DNA of 64,000 bases from Delphinus delphis (Eukaryota > Chordata > Mammalia > Artiodactyla > Delphinidae), in assembly GCF_949987515.2 (NCBI RefSeq), contig NC_082688.1:80418731-80482730 (forward strand). Direction: 5' to 3'. The number at the start of each line of letters is the position of its first letter. Within the stretch, counting starts at the first letter, position 1. Made by a program: the position numbers and the translations under genes. This document shows positions 41,301-50,951 of the stretch, piece after piece. A model generated the notes under the pieces. That model was not told where the DNA came from. It saw only the letters and a program-made list of their open reading frames with translations, and did not search any database.

Positions 41301-44300
41301 GTTGTAAAGAAATGCTGATCTGGACCATTAAACTGTACCACAGTTTGTCCTTATCCTGCTTATCTTTCTATCAGGTTTTGTATATGTTTTCTTCTGAAGC
41401 AATCCTTACGGAATTTTTCTTTCGCTTCTAGGATATTGTCAGTCCATTTTGCATTTTTGGCAATGATGAGTTTCTTTAAATTTTCTTAGTGTAATTACTG
41501 AAGAAGTCCAGAAGGATGGAAGTGGGGGTACAGGGAGTTATTCTTACCCTAACAGAAAGGTGGGAAGTGTATATGTGGTAAATGAATTTGAACTAGATGG
41601 GAAAGTTTTCTTTGAAAGTGCCTTTGTCGTAATCTTGTATAATCACATAACAGAAACTCTCTACCCTTTTTAGGAAAAGGTTTCATCAAATCAAACATCT
41701 AATTGCCTGGTTCCCTCCCTTTATTTTTTGCTTGGGGCCAGGAGCAAAAGGCTATTTTGCAACAACAAAATCTATAACCTCGCACCAATGAGAAAAGGTA
41801 GAGAAATTTAATTTTTCCTCCCATGTTTCTCCTTACCTACATGCACATAGCTTTTAGGGGAGAAAAAAGCCTGGGAACTATTTCAAACATTTTTGGAGCT
41901 TATTGAGCTTATTTTATTTCACAGAAACTTTATTCCCTGTGATTAAGGTGTCTAGTTTTTATCTGTGGATGAAAATTTCCCACAAGATTTCTGAGCCCTG
42001 CGAGATCAGGGATGGCAACTAACTCTCTCACTATTGTACATCCAACATCTCACTAGATGCCTCTGGCACAATAGTAAGGGTTTAGTAAATATTTTTTGAA
42101 TCAAGATTTCTGTTATTCAGAGACTAGTTCTTCCATGTCAAGGCTATTGCTTTTTCTCCATTCACCTGCTTAACTCTTATCTTGCTTCCCTTAGAAGTAT
42201 GGAAAAGAAATACATTTGTATGTGATATTGGTTTTCAGATCTTCTAAGCAGCCATGGTATGAATTAGATATATGGAGTAGCATCATTTTTACCCTTTTCC
42301 ACAAAAAGATTGCCTTCAAGCTAAATGTTTTTTGCTCCTGCTTTTTCCTATTGCACTTAACTTGTTAATTTTTTAAATGTTATTTGAAAAGCTTCCAGAC
42401 CTCCAATTTTTGTAGATTGGAACATGTTGCCAGTTAAGACAGTGCCTTCTACAGAGTTCATATTTTGCCCTGCAACCTAACTTTTATGCTAAACTCAGAT
42501 TCCCTCTGCTTTGTCTCCCAGGTAGCAGCTTGTTCCTAGCCTAGCCAGATGAGTACTGAAAACAAAATTTTGATACTCTATTTCCATTTCCCTATAGTCT
42601 TAAATTTAAAACAAAATACTATTGAATACTGTGAATATGAATATTCATAGCTGACCCTTTTTTCCTGTTTCTAGGACTATCCTGTTAAGTGTAATCTCAT
42701 TGCTTAATGAGCCCAACACCTTCTCCCCAGCCAATGTGGATGCCTCGGTTATGTTCAGGAAATGGAGGGACAGTAAAGGAAAAGACAAAGAATATGCTGA
42801 AATCATTAGGTAAGGTGTTTTGTTTTGTCTTCTGTTTGATTACTTCAAGTCTTCATACAGAACCAAAGTATATCCTAGAACCAAGGGTTTAAATTGAACT
42901 TAAATATCCACTCCACTTCTGTCAGTTAGATTTATTGTTTGGGAAGAGGTTTCTGCCTGAGCCTAATGAGTTTGGCTTTTGAGACAGCAGATCTGATTTC
43001 CCAGGACACAGAACTTCCAGGTTCTAAACTAGTCACATTTGCAAACTCTTCCTCCTGATCATTTTAGGGACACTGTTCTGGGTTTTGAACATGTCCTTTA
43101 AATGTATCAAAACACCCAGTGTATTCCAGACATTCCAGGTATTTCTGTTTTCAAATTTTTTATTAATGAAACCTTATATGGCCTTTCTGACCATAGCAGC
43201 AAGTATCTTCTAGGAATCCCCATTATCAGCAACTCTAGTATATGGTCTAACAGAGCCCTAGAATAAGAATCAGGAGACTGAATAAGAATAAGGAGTAGAT
43301 TCTTATTCTACTTCTAACAGAGTAGCTCTGCCACTGTCATGTGACCTTTTATCAGTTAAGTTTTGGGGGTTTTTAATATTTCCATCTGTAAAAAAAAAAA
43401 AAAAGGTATTAGGCTCAACCATTCATCTCTCAAATTATATCCTACATAGGATATAAGATTTTCCTAACAGTACTTAGTGATTGGTAGAGCCCCAAGGACA
43501 ATTGCAGCACATTCTGTGACTTTTCAAAGTCCCTCTCTATAAATCTAGTTGGCATTATACCATGTGATATGAAAAAAAAATGCATGTCATCTGACAGCTG
43601 AATAAGCTTTCTGCCCACCGTAATCAGCTTCTTAGACCCTCTCCCTAATCCAGAGTCATTTAATGAAATTACAAGGATAGAATCTGGGCATCTGTATTTT
43701 GTTTTTACCAAGCCACTTAGGTGACTGGTATATACCAAAGATTGAAGATAACTAGTGTAAATAGTAAAGACCTGTAGAAGTTTAGAGTGAGAGTGGACTG
43801 AGGATTGGAAAATGGGAATGCTTCATAAAATAGTCAGGACTGGAGCCTGATGTTCAAGGAAAGGGAGGGTGTGAGGCATAGTCTTTCTCCTTAGAGAGCT
43901 CATACTTTTGTTTGTAAACAAAGAAATGAACATGTAATATGATAAGTGCAACTGTAGAAGCATAAACAAAATACAGTGGAAGGAACATATAATATGGTTC
44001 CTAGGAGAGATAATGCTTCATAACCAAGAATTTTTCAGGGAGAGAGAAACATGCTTGCTAAAACACGGGTGTATAATAACAGCATGACACATCAAGAGAA
44101 TTATAAATTCTGATTTGAGAAGTAATGGGAAATTAAGAAATGCATCAGGTCTTAAAAGACACTGAAGTCATAGGGTGGGTTTGGTCCTTAATCTTAGAGG
44201 TGTTGGAGTGTCACTTAAAGATTTTGTGTGAAAGGATAATCCTATTTGAGTTCCAAAAGAACACAACTGACCAGGATACCGGCTGAGGTTTGAGGAGGCT

Positions 44301-46252
44301 GAGATGAAGACTAAACTGACGTAGTAACAATCAAGAATGAGAAAACAGATTTGAAAACATTTAAGACTTTGGAGTAGTAAGAGTTATAATTTTAGGAACT
44401 GAATACTCCATGGAGGTGGACAATGACAAATGCAGACTTCCGGAGTTAGGATTCCTATGGAACGTCAGGACGGAGACATCCAGTTGCTCATATAAGGGTA
44501 TAGAGCTCAGAAGAAAAGTTTAGGCTGGACCCTGATGATTTGAGAGCTGTCAGCATGAAGGGTTAGAACCATGGGAATGGACAAGATGGTTCAAGGAGAA
44601 AGCTGTGAGAAGAGAGATTCAAGCCTGAAAGCCTCAGCAGCATCAGGATGTAAGGCAACAGGATCCACCAAGAGAGGTCTAATTAAAAGGGAGAATAGTG
44701 GTTGTGTTTTTGTGGGGCTTTTTAAAGTACTTTCTTTATTTGGCTGCGCCGGGTCTTAGTTGCGGCATGTGGGGTTTTTTTTTTAAATTTTTTTAAGCTG
44801 CGGCATGCGGGATCTTTAGTTGCGGCATGCGAACTCTTAGTTGTGGCATGCGGGATCTAGTTCCCTGACCAGGGATCGAACCCGGGCCCCCCCTGCATTG
44901 GGAGCACAGAGTCTTAGCCACTGGACCACCAGGGAAGTCCTGAGAATAGTGGTTTGATGTTTTTAAGTTCAGTTTTTCTAGTCCCTTGAGGGGTCGAATT
45001 TTCATACTTGTTGAAGGAAACATTAACCTTCATGCGTTCATACAGTCAGTATTTGTTGCACAGCTGTATGTGCCCAGGCGGTGTTCTAAGCACTGGGGAA
45101 ATAGAATTAACTAAGATAGACAAGGTCTCTGCTCACATTCAGGGGCGCAAGGAGAACAACGGAAAAATGAACAAATGAGGAAGATGAGTAGGATAAGATG
45201 AAGGAATTACAAGATGGCTGCTTTAAGTTGGATTGTCCGAATAGGCCTCCTCTAAGGTGACATATAAGTTCATATCTGAGTGACAAGAAGCAGTCAACCG
45301 TATGTAGGGCAGAAGAGCAACTGGTCCTCACAGAAAAATCAACTAGGTATGTTTGCAGGTACTAAAAAACCCCCCGAGTGGCCTGAATGTTTTGGAATTG
45401 GAGAAAGTAATGGGTGGCGAGAATGAAGCGATAGGCAGGTGGATCGTGCAAGACTTTGGAATCCAACATAAGATATTTGGATTTTTCTCTAAGTAGGAGG
45501 ACTATTGAGTTGATGGGACTGCATTCCGAGTTTAGTGCGGGAAGACAAGGCGGAAAACCTGAGGTGATTTCTGGCCAACCAGCATGTGAGGTGCATGGCT
45601 TTAAATGCCCTTCAGAAGGGTCTTTTTTTTTTTTTTTTTTTTTGCGGTACGCGGGCCTCTCACTGTTGTGGCTTCTCCCGTTGCGGAGCACAGGCTCCGG
45701 ACGCGCAGGCCCAGCGGCCATGGCTCGCGGGCCCAGCCGCTCCACGGCATGTGGGATCTTCCCGGACCGGGGCACGAACCCGCGTCCCCTGCATCGGCAG
45801 GCGGACTCTCAACCACTGCGCCACCAGGGAAGCCCTCAGAAGGGTCATTTTTAAGTGTCCTTCAGAATGGTACCTGATGGGCTAGAACCTTTGGTGTAGT
45901 AGAGGGTATCTTATCAAAGATGCTTTCAGGTAGGTAGGTACTAAAGTTCAGAAACCAGTAAGGAATTTTGGATTGTTTAGGCCAATTATAAATCCATCTT
46001 CCAGAGACTTACATAAACTATCCTCCCTTCAGGAAACAGGTGTCAGCCACTAAAGCCGAAGCAGAAAAGGATGGAGTGAAGGTCCCCACGACCCTGGCGG
46101 AATACTGCATCAAAACTAAAGTGCCTTCCAATGACAACAGCTCAGATTTGCTTTATGACGACTTGTACGACGACGACATTGATGATGAAGATGAGGAGGA
46201 GGAAGATGCCGACTGTTATGACGATGATGATTCTGGGAATGAGGAGTCGTGA
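21036..46252 (+). CDS. UBE2R2: UBE2R2 (CDC34B/UBC3B) ubiquitin-conjugating enzyme E2 R2, exons 2-5 (exon 1 outside window)
   Basis: Joined coding segments are 21036-21122, 32777-32874, 42675-42809 and 46033-46252. All junctions are GT-AG and the phases (0, 2, 2) agree. They give residues 60-238, ending at the usual family length of 238 residues. Visible landmarks are HPN in MWHPNIYE, the catalytic Cys93 in NGDVCISI, the CDC34-type acidic insertion after the cysteine ([14 protein letters not shown]), and a C-terminal tail made almost entirely of Asp/Glu. The family takes ubiquitin from E1 on the cysteine and builds Lys48 chains with SCF cullin-RING ligases in cytosol and nucleus. The acidic loop and tail drive chain building and cullin binding. 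No frameshift or stop was seen. UBE2R1 (CDC34) is the closest paralogue; the match to the remembered UBE2R2 protein and the UBAP2 neighbour favour R2. Residues 1-59 and the promoter lie outside the window. Confidence 0.97.
24270..24457 (-). mobile_element. MLT1-like LTR relic, antisense, broken by SINE
   Basis: Plus strand 'ggctgccataaataccatag', 'ggcttacaacaacagaaatt' and 'ctttctcacagttt' match the reverse complement of a MaLR LTR 3' end. It continues beyond the SINE at 24458. Confidence 0.55.
24458..24796 (-). mobile_element. CHR-1-like SINE
   Basis: Oligo(T)/(ATTT)n, repeats of agtagttgtggcacacagg, head ending gccaccagggaagtcc. Target duplication ctcttacaaggttttt / ctcttaaaaggttttt. Confidence 0.9.
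25079..25561 (-). mobile_element. MaLR-type LTR relic, antisense
   Basis: Begins near 'cagagaaacagaaccaatag' and ends 'ttgacacacaaaattaacca', which reverse-complements to a TG...CA bounded LTR style. Family not certain. Confidence 0.5.
27524..27796 (+). mobile_element. CHR-1-like SINE, sense
   Basis: Starts gggggcttccctggtggcgc, has several 'cacaactactgagcc' repeats, and ends gatgcggccaaaaataaat with an A-rich tail. Confidence 0.9.
28233..28588 (-). mobile_element. 5'-truncated L1 3' end inserted into older L1
   Basis: The plus strand starts with oligo(T), then 'aatatctttattggagtata', followed by the antisense L1 3' UTR. Flanked by tgtgtccacctttt on both sides (about 28219 and 28590), so it is a separate retrotransposition. 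Confidence 0.82.
29271..29293. repeat. (CA)n microsatellite
   Basis: About 11 CA units inside L1. Confidence 0.93.
29817..29907. repeat. Tandem duplication inside L1
   Basis: ctttaatttctttgagcaat begins at about 29818 and again at about 29871, period near 53, with a short gctttctgt repeat between. Confidence 0.8.
29998..30203 (-). mobile_element. CHR-related SINE, short-bodied
   Basis: (TTG)n and (ATTT)n tail, then gtgctgggtcttagttgcag, ending ccaccagggaagtcc. Target duplication tgcttaattt on both sides. Confidence 0.88.
30252..30367 (-). mobile_element. Short tRNA-derived SINE
   Basis: Oligo(T), gccatgctacacagcttgc, gatcaaacccgggccc, head ending ccagggaatccc. Flanks ataaaaatgaattttt / ataaaactgattttt. 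Confidence 0.88.
30962..31450 (+). mobile_element. MLT1-like LTR relic, sense
   Basis: Runs from 'tgtggtaggtagaataatgg' through 'gggcccagtgtaatcacaag' to 'ataataaatttgtgttgttt' and 'aagccactaagtttgtggt', with the LTR poly(A) signal aataaa. Typical ERVL-MaLR solo LTR. Confidence 0.65.
32145..32350 (+). mobile_element. CHR-2-like SINE, young-looking, sense
   Basis: Exact target duplication gtgattatag at 32135-32144 and 32351-32360, uninterrupted oligo(A), near-consensus body. It lies 427 bases upstream of UBE2R2 exon 3. Confidence 0.95.
32777..32874 (+). CDS. UBE2R2: UBE2R2 exon 3 (residues 89-121, active-site cysteine)
   Basis: A 98-base exon between CTCGTAG and GTGAGG, starting in phase 0 and ending two bases into the Arg121 codon. 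It begins NGDVC, placing the active-site Cys93 at codon 32789-32791. It also holds the roughly 12-residue acidic insertion of CDC34-class E2s ([12 protein letters not shown]), which separates them from short E2s and supports processive Lys48 chain formation. ERWNPTQNV follows, the conserved region after the loop. Confidence 0.97.
33200..34380 (-). mobile_element. Antisense L1M tract
   Basis: Contains 'accagttgatggacatttgg', 'ggaactgccgtattttcc', 'ttttgtagaatgcccccc' and 'catcacctggctgagactc', recurring L1M 3' blocks. Confidence 0.6.
34855..35016 (-). mobile_element. Tailless CHR-2 SINE with target duplication
   Basis: The body is bounded by tgatgcatt at 34846-34854 and 35017-35025. There is no oligo(A)/(T), and the last roughly 8 bases of the consensus (GCGTACCGC part) are missing. 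A further 22-24 bases are deleted inside the tRNA-like part. Confidence 0.88.
36141..36348 (-). mobile_element. CHR-2-like SINE
   Basis: About 17 T, near-consensus body. Flanks gagttgtctttt / gggttgtccttt. Confidence 0.93.
36530..36820 (-). mobile_element. MLT1-like LTR relic, antisense
   Basis: Plus strand 'gcttaaacaacagaaattta', 'ttttttcacagttctgga' and 'aggacctcattttaactt' are the reverse complement of a MaLR MLT1 LTR. Confidence 0.65.
37024..37141 (+). mobile_element. Short tRNA-derived SINE, sense
   Basis: Begins gggaattccctggtggtcc and ends in oligo(A). Target duplication aagaaaggtctgttt / aagaaaggcctgttt. Confidence 0.9.
39200..39406 (-). mobile_element. CHR-related SINE
   Basis: (ATTT)n tail, repeats of 'ttgtggcatg', ends accaccaggaagtccc. 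Target duplication tgttagttgcttta / tgttaggtgcttta. Confidence 0.88.
40163..40199. repeat. 13-bp tandem repeat, three copies
   Basis: Three head-to-tail copies of ctgaaactaacaa, the last incomplete. Confidence 0.9.
41113..41330. mobile_element. hAT/Charlie-type non-autonomous DNA transposon relic
   Basis: The pair 'ccactgactacatgtggcta' and 'gtggccacatgtggctagtg', with 'tttccatcatcacagaaagt', fits a common mammalian hAT MITE. Family not assigned. Confidence 0.5.
42675..42809 (+). CDS. UBE2R2: UBE2R2 exon 4 (residues 121-166)
   Basis: A 135-base exon with acceptor TTTCTAG and donor GTAAGG. One base completes Arg121, 44 full codons follow, and two bases open Arg166. It encodes [14 protein letters not shown] and the [13 protein letters not shown] segment, the C-terminal helices of the UBC fold. 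The reading continues past the donor to a stop in the intron, so the splice is required. Confidence 0.97.
43300..43405 (+). mobile_element. MIR-like relic, sense
   Basis: 'tctgccactgtcatgtgacc' followed by 'tttccatctgtaaaaaaaa' is the order of the MIR core and 3' part. Confidence 0.4.
44713..44941 (-). mobile_element. CHR-related SINE
   Basis: ctgcgccgggtcttagttgc is followed by an internal T tract and a second 'gcggcatgcgggatct' part. Target duplication gagaatagtggttgtgt / gagaatagtggtttgat. Confidence 0.88.
45627..45835 (-). mobile_element. CHR-2-like SINE, close to UBE2R2 exon 5
   Basis: Near-consensus with about 20 T. Target duplication ttcagaagggtc / ctcagaagggtc. It ends 197 bases before exon 5, so its T tract lies in the transcript strand near a real acceptor. 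Confidence 0.94.
46033..46252 (+). CDS. UBE2R2: UBE2R2 exon 5, coding part (residues 166-238, acidic tail)
   Basis: The acceptor CCCTTCAG is followed by one base of Arg166, 72 codons and TGA at 46250-46252. It encodes the last UBC helix ([14 protein letters not shown]) and the CDC34 tail, in which about 25 of the last 35 residues are Asp or Glu. Ser233 (codon 46232-46234) sits in SGNEES and fits the CK2 consensus S-x-x-E. CK2 phosphorylation of this serine is reported to promote binding to beta-TrCP; that is literature knowledge, not shown here. Confidence 0.97.
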
Positions 46253-46966
46253 CGTGCTCCTTCGAGGCCCCTGTACTGCCCTGCCGTCTCAGGCCAAAGG
46301 GAGGGGAGCAAGTGGGGACCTAGCAGTGGCCCCTCAGCAAAAACCTATCATGGGGGTGGGGAAAACAAACGGCTCCTGGTGACTCCCCTTATGGATCTCA
46401 GTTTGCTCCTTTTTATGGACCTCTTAACGGAGAGAAACTAATCCTCCACAGAATGTCTGAATTCTTGCATTCTTTACCCTTCCATCACTGTATTGATTCT
46501 TTTTTTTTTTTCTTTAAACTCAAACTCCCACCTCACTTCGTCTCTGCAAAGTGTTCACAGCAAAACACGTTTGGTCTGTTTTTAGATTCTTGAAGAATTA
46601 GTCTTTCATCAAGACGTTTAATGTGTTTAAAGCTGGGAACCCATCGGGAGTTCACAAGTGCTGCATATGCTGGGTAGCAAAAGAAAAAAAAAACCATAAA
46701 AGCCCCACAAAACATTTCTTAACAAAGCAAATTTGCCAAGTTTTAGCTGCTCATTTACCTTAGTGTGTGTGCATTCGTTCAGCCCCGTGGTGGTGAATTT
46801 TCTTTCCCTTCTTAAGGCTGGGGTACAGCAGGCGTCAGGGACTTTGTTCTGAACCTGTTGAAACGTGTTCCTAAGGGCACAGGGCCCTTCAGCCTAACAC
46901 AGAGGCCTCAGCTACTCTGAGAGATCAGATTTTGTTTTTCGAAATCGATTGGGATCTAAAGCCTGA

Positions 46967-46972
46967 AATAAA
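46967..46972 (+). terminator. UBE2R2: Proximal poly(A) signal of UBE2R2
   Basis: Canonical AATAAA 715 bases after the stop codon, in GAAATAAATATTC. TG-rich sequence at 47061-47112 lies too far downstream to be an obvious cleavage element. Use would give a short 3' UTR of about 0.74 kb. Confidence 0.5.
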
Positions 46973-47060
46973 TATTCATACTTTACATAGAACTGATTGC
47001 TATTTATTTTGAAGGCAGAGTTATTTTTTTCCCCCAGGGAGTGGGGAGAGAGTGGGGATT

Positions 47061-47112
47061 AGTGTGTGTGTGTGTGCGTGTGTGTGCGTGTGCGTGTGTG
47101 TGTGTGTGTGTG
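47061..47112. repeat. (TG)n/(CG) microsatellite in UBE2R2 3' UTR
   Basis: TG repeat interrupted by CG units. Potential left-handed DNA and a length-variable UTR. Confidence 0.93.
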
Positions 47113-49289
47113 GAGTCTTAGTGACGGGAACGAAGAGTTAAAATCACTATGCTGGTTTTGGTTGATGCTGCTGGGGGAAAAAGTCAAACTACTGGGGACC
47201 ACTGTTGGGAGAGAAAACATCTGTTTTATATATTTAACATGGCCTTTCCCTGAAAGATACACTCTCACCATGAGGATTTTTTTTAAGTAGCGAGTTTTAA
47301 TTACTTAGTATTAATACTAGGTGCATGTGTTAAGATTTTGGTTTTCATTGAGCTGCTTATACTGATAGTGGTAACTGTGGATATATGTGAGACATGCGTG
47401 ACCGGTTCCCGCTTTTCTCACTGGATGTGACCTGGACTTTTCTCTCCTTTCAATGTGCTCGGGCTATGGAGTGCAAGCGGAAGTTGTGCATGGAGCTTTC
47501 CCCTGAGCTTCTTTGACTCTTCTGGCAGAGCCAAGGGAGTTGGCTGCAAGCAGTGTCTGGGCAACGCTAGATCTTCCTGCCACGCAATTGCTGCAGCCTT
47601 GATCTCCCCGGTGTCGATCGTGTGTTACTTCAATCAATACCGAGTTCCATCAGCCTTCACCAACCAGGGACTTCTTCAGTACTTGGCGATGATTTTTGTT
47701 TCTTATGGGGGCGGGTCAGTTCACAGGAGGGCAGTGTTCTTTCAGTGGGGAAAATACCGCTATGAACCTACTTCAGATCCCTGCGTGCTAGCGTTCAACT
47801 CCTTTTCTTCAGATCGTATAGCTCAGAAAGAACGAAAGGGTTGATGAGGGACAGAGGTAGGATGGACCCTAGGACACAGTCTGTGATACTTAGGTCCTTA
47901 GTTCCTCCTTCCTTTCTGATCTCAGGGTTTTCATTCGCTCTTCAAACTCTCCAAACATTTGCCAACTAATTCCCAGCAGCCTTCTCTGGAATCTAGTCTT
48001 AAAAAAGTGGGAATGTTGAACGTGCTAAGGTTCACATGGGACACTGTTGAGCCTGGTCCCAGAATCTGTCCAAACTCCATGGCCTACTTGCACCCCTGAG
48101 TCAAGCGACTCCAGTCAGATTCAGAGAACAGAGCAGCTCTCCTGTGACAAAACACCGAGTGCAAACTCTCATAGAAGGACGTTGAAACTAGTCTTTTGCC
48201 CCACACATACTCATAATGCTCTGATCACCCCCTATCAATCACTCCACACTCCCAAAACACACACGCGTGCACCGCGTGCTTGGTCTTACGCTCTCTCGGA
48301 GCCCTAAAACTAAGCCTTTTCTCTTCCTGCCAAAGCGTCTCTCCCCCAGGGCAGGCCAGACTCCTTGGCACTGTGGGAGGTGCTGTGCTGCTCAGCCCTG
48401 TCGCACAGGCCCTGCTGGCCTCTGTTTTACGTTGACTCAGAGAGCCAGGTGGAGGTTGTACCTCTCAGCCTTTGGGGTGTTACTCTTCAGAGCTGGGTTT
48501 GCCTCTGATGAGAGTAGTCGTCAGTTCCAGAAAAGACTGGGGTATGGTGATTTGCTAGGAGGTGGGACATTCTGATAGCTCAGACTGACTTGTAAAACCC
48601 AGGTGCTGGTTCCAGAGCTCTGTCCTGCGAACACATACTGTGGCAAAAGAAAACTGAAGCACGTAACTTCTTTCGGGAGTGGAGATCTCAGGCTTAGGCC
48701 ACAACCTTGTGAGTACAGTTGTGCTGATTATTTGGTGTAACATGAATTCAGGATCCATCCTGCATTTTTAGGTTCCTTTCGATTCTAGTGGAGGCCTCTG
48801 GACGCTCTTCAGGTCTGTGTATTTTGAGGCTGGGTGGAGAACGTACATTATGATTCTGTTGTTGCTTCTCGCAGTCTTCCCCTTTCATTTCACATCATTC
48901 CAGAGTTCTTTTTTCTATTAGCCAAGCTTTTTTGTAGTCCCTTCTTTCCTCTTCCCTGGTAATTATTTGCTTCTTTATTTGCTGGTTTCCTTATGTTTGG
49001 AAAATACATAGTAAGCGATTGAAGGGGAAAATGTGTAGTTCTCCACTGAAAATTAACTCTCTACCCTCCCACCCTGATTTTTAAAAAGGTTTACATTTAC
49101 AAAGATTCAGATGCAATTTTCAACTATTCTGAAACCAGCAGGACACACCTGACTTTAATAGTTTTCTTAGCTGAAATTGTAGATGTTTTTCTTTAGTTTA
49201 ACTTATGAGAAAAGATTATCTGATGCATTTTGTGTTCAATTTCCCCTTTAGTGGTTTATTTTTTGTCTTTTTCTGCCCATCTGTCTACT

Positions 49290-49307
49290 AATAAAATGTG
49301 AAATAAA
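49290..49307 (+). terminator. UBE2R2: Distal poly(A) signals of UBE2R2 (two AATAAA)
   Basis: Two canonical AATAAA hexamers at 49290-49295 and 49302-49307, followed by a T-rich stretch with TTTTTTTGTG near 49350. Cleavage is expected near 49320-49330. The position matches the long-3'-UTR form expected for this gene. Confidence 0.75.
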
Positions 49308-49325
49308 ATATACCTGTATTGCTAC

Positions 49326-50640
49326 TTCCCCATGGGATGACCCTCTTCTTTTTTTGTGTATTAAAATTAAAAGGTGGTCTTAATACTTGCTCTGTTCCCT
49401 TGCAGATTATGCACAGGAGTCAGCTGAAAAACTAAAACAAAAACCAAATCTTGCTCACCTGCCTTTTGACAGTCTGCTCAACTCACCTCCTTGCAGAATA
49501 AATATCCCCAAATCCTTACCAGCTTTTAAGAAAGGTTATTAAAGACAAAGCCATTTGTTAACCTTAATTCTGAAATAGGGCACAAGCTGCCAGTATAAGT
49601 AGGTCGGTGAAGTGATGGAGGAGTGCTCCACTGCCCTCCTTACGCAAGTTTTTTGTTTTCATTGTCACTTGTCAACTTCCCGCTGCTAAAAGAAGGGATC
49701 AGAAAGCAATAGATCACATAATTTAGTAAGTTTCAGTTGTGGACACTTTTTTTTTTAAGCCAGCAGTGCTTGACCTATCTGATGAATGACCATTGATTTT
49801 GGAGGTCAAAAACAGACAAGGTAAAGACTGTACCCCCTGGGCTGGTTCTGGCACGCTGACTTGAAACGGGATGCTATAATGTCTCGGGCAACACCTCAAG
49901 GCCTTGAGCCAGCTGCCAGGCTGGAATACAGCTGCGCCTCAGACAAGCATGGAGATCTGCCTCCTGGCGGAGACATGTATAGTTTTACGGCCCCAGTTCC
50001 TTCTGGACTGGTGGCCTGGAATCAGGAGGGAGGAGCTTAAGAGAAGTCAGAATCCTGGCCCCAGGTGAATGGTTCCTTGGGACTTTCTGGAGCAGATATT
50101 TAGCCCAGGACCCACTTACCTACTTCACACCACCCTGGCTCACTAGTCTTCTGTCCCGCCACAGTCCTCGACGGTCAATCAAGATTGCATTTGGTTGATG
50201 AAGAGCAAAGGGCAGAGAGGTTTAGCTGTGCAAACTTAGGCCTGGAACTGTATTCTCAGAGTTCTTACCTTTGTTCCTTTGGAAAAGAAATTACCCTACC
50301 GTAATATCCTGTTGACAAGACCCTTTTAGAGACCGCCTTGTCCCCTAAGTCTGTTACAGAGTTGCAAGAAAAACAAAGGTAACCGTTGATAAGCACTGCC
50401 TGTCAGGAGGGTTAGCTACCTTGTCAGCTGCGTCCTTTACCTTTTCCCTCCCTGAATGCTGATTGTTTTGGGACAAGAGAAGGGCCCAGCAAAGCAAGGA
50501 ATACCCACTGAAGCCCTAACACCCTGTTATCAGAAGCCTGTGACCATGGGAGCTCTACTTCAGCCCTGTGAAGTCCAGGGTCCCTGGAACCATAATGAAG
50601 ATGGTCTCTGCCCTGAGCTCTCCCTGAGTCACACCACACA
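49326..50640. other. Intergenic gap between convergent UBE2R2 and UBAP2
   Basis: About 1.3 kb between the two inferred cleavage sites. No SINE, L1, RNA gene or coding exon recognised. The short open frames (for example 50424-50639) have no recognisable domain. I see nothing in it beyond ordinary mixed-composition DNA. Confidence 0.7.
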
Positions 50641-50661
50641 GAGAAAGTATGCTCTCAGAAC

Positions 50662-50667
50662 TTTATT
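50662..50667 (-). terminator. UBAP2: UBAP2 poly(A) signal
   Basis: Plus-strand TTTATT, which is AATAAA on the transcript strand. About 25-40 bases downstream the transcript strand reads TGTGTGGTGTG (plus strand 50622-50640), a classic GU-rich downstream element. Cleavage is expected near 50645. Confidence 0.85.
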
Positions 50668-50951
50668 AGGTGGAGTTTGGGCAAAAGAGAAAACCTCTGA
50701 AACAGTCGCCCACCTGGTTCAGGACGACTGGAATAGAGGAGCCTTTGCTTGGAGACATGTTGTCACTGAGATGAAGGCATATCTTTGATTTTTTTTTTTT
50801 TAAAGGGGAGCTGACTGGCTGAGTATCTCTGAGCGCAAATTCAGATTATTTTAAAAATGGTCAGCCAGAGGAAGGCAAGTCTCTGGGGACAAGACCAGAT
50901 CAGAAGCCGAAGCCCCAGCTCTCTGTGGAGACAAACAGGTGCCACCTCTAA

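Larger units (their letters stand above)
32875..42674 (+). other. UBE2R2 intron 3
   Basis: 9.8 kb. Contains an antisense L1M tract, four CHR SINEs (one tailless), an antisense MLT1-like LTR and a hAT-like element. 37200-39190 and 39410-41100 show no recognised repeat or exon. Confidence 0.85.
42810..46032 (+). other. UBE2R2 intron 4
   Basis: 3.2 kb. A MIR-like relic near 43300, two antisense CHR SINEs, and between 43900 and 45600 sequence resembling very old LINE 3' ends (phrases such as 'gtgttctaagcactggggaaatag'), which I cannot assign to a family. Confidence 0.75.
46253..49325 (+). other. UBE2R2: UBE2R2 3' untranslated region
   Basis: About 3.07 kb from the stop codon to just past the distal poly(A) signals. 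Free of CHR SINEs, unlike the introns. It contains a TG/CG microsatellite at 47061-47112 and poly(T) near 46500. Open frames here, for example 47455-47844 and 48267-48575, lack any recognisable protein and are taken as chance. The 3' end is inferred from signals, not from transcript data. Confidence 0.8.

Noticed and set aside
2482..45854. Many 60-140-codon frames starting [11 protein letters not shown]..., ending ...NHCATREA, or containing [13 protein letters not shown]
   Set aside because: They are translations of CHR SINE copies in different frames, so the same peptides recur at each insertion.
47455..47844. A 129-codon plus-strand frame after UBE2R2
   Set aside because: It lies within the UBE2R2 3' UTR and has no recognisable protein.
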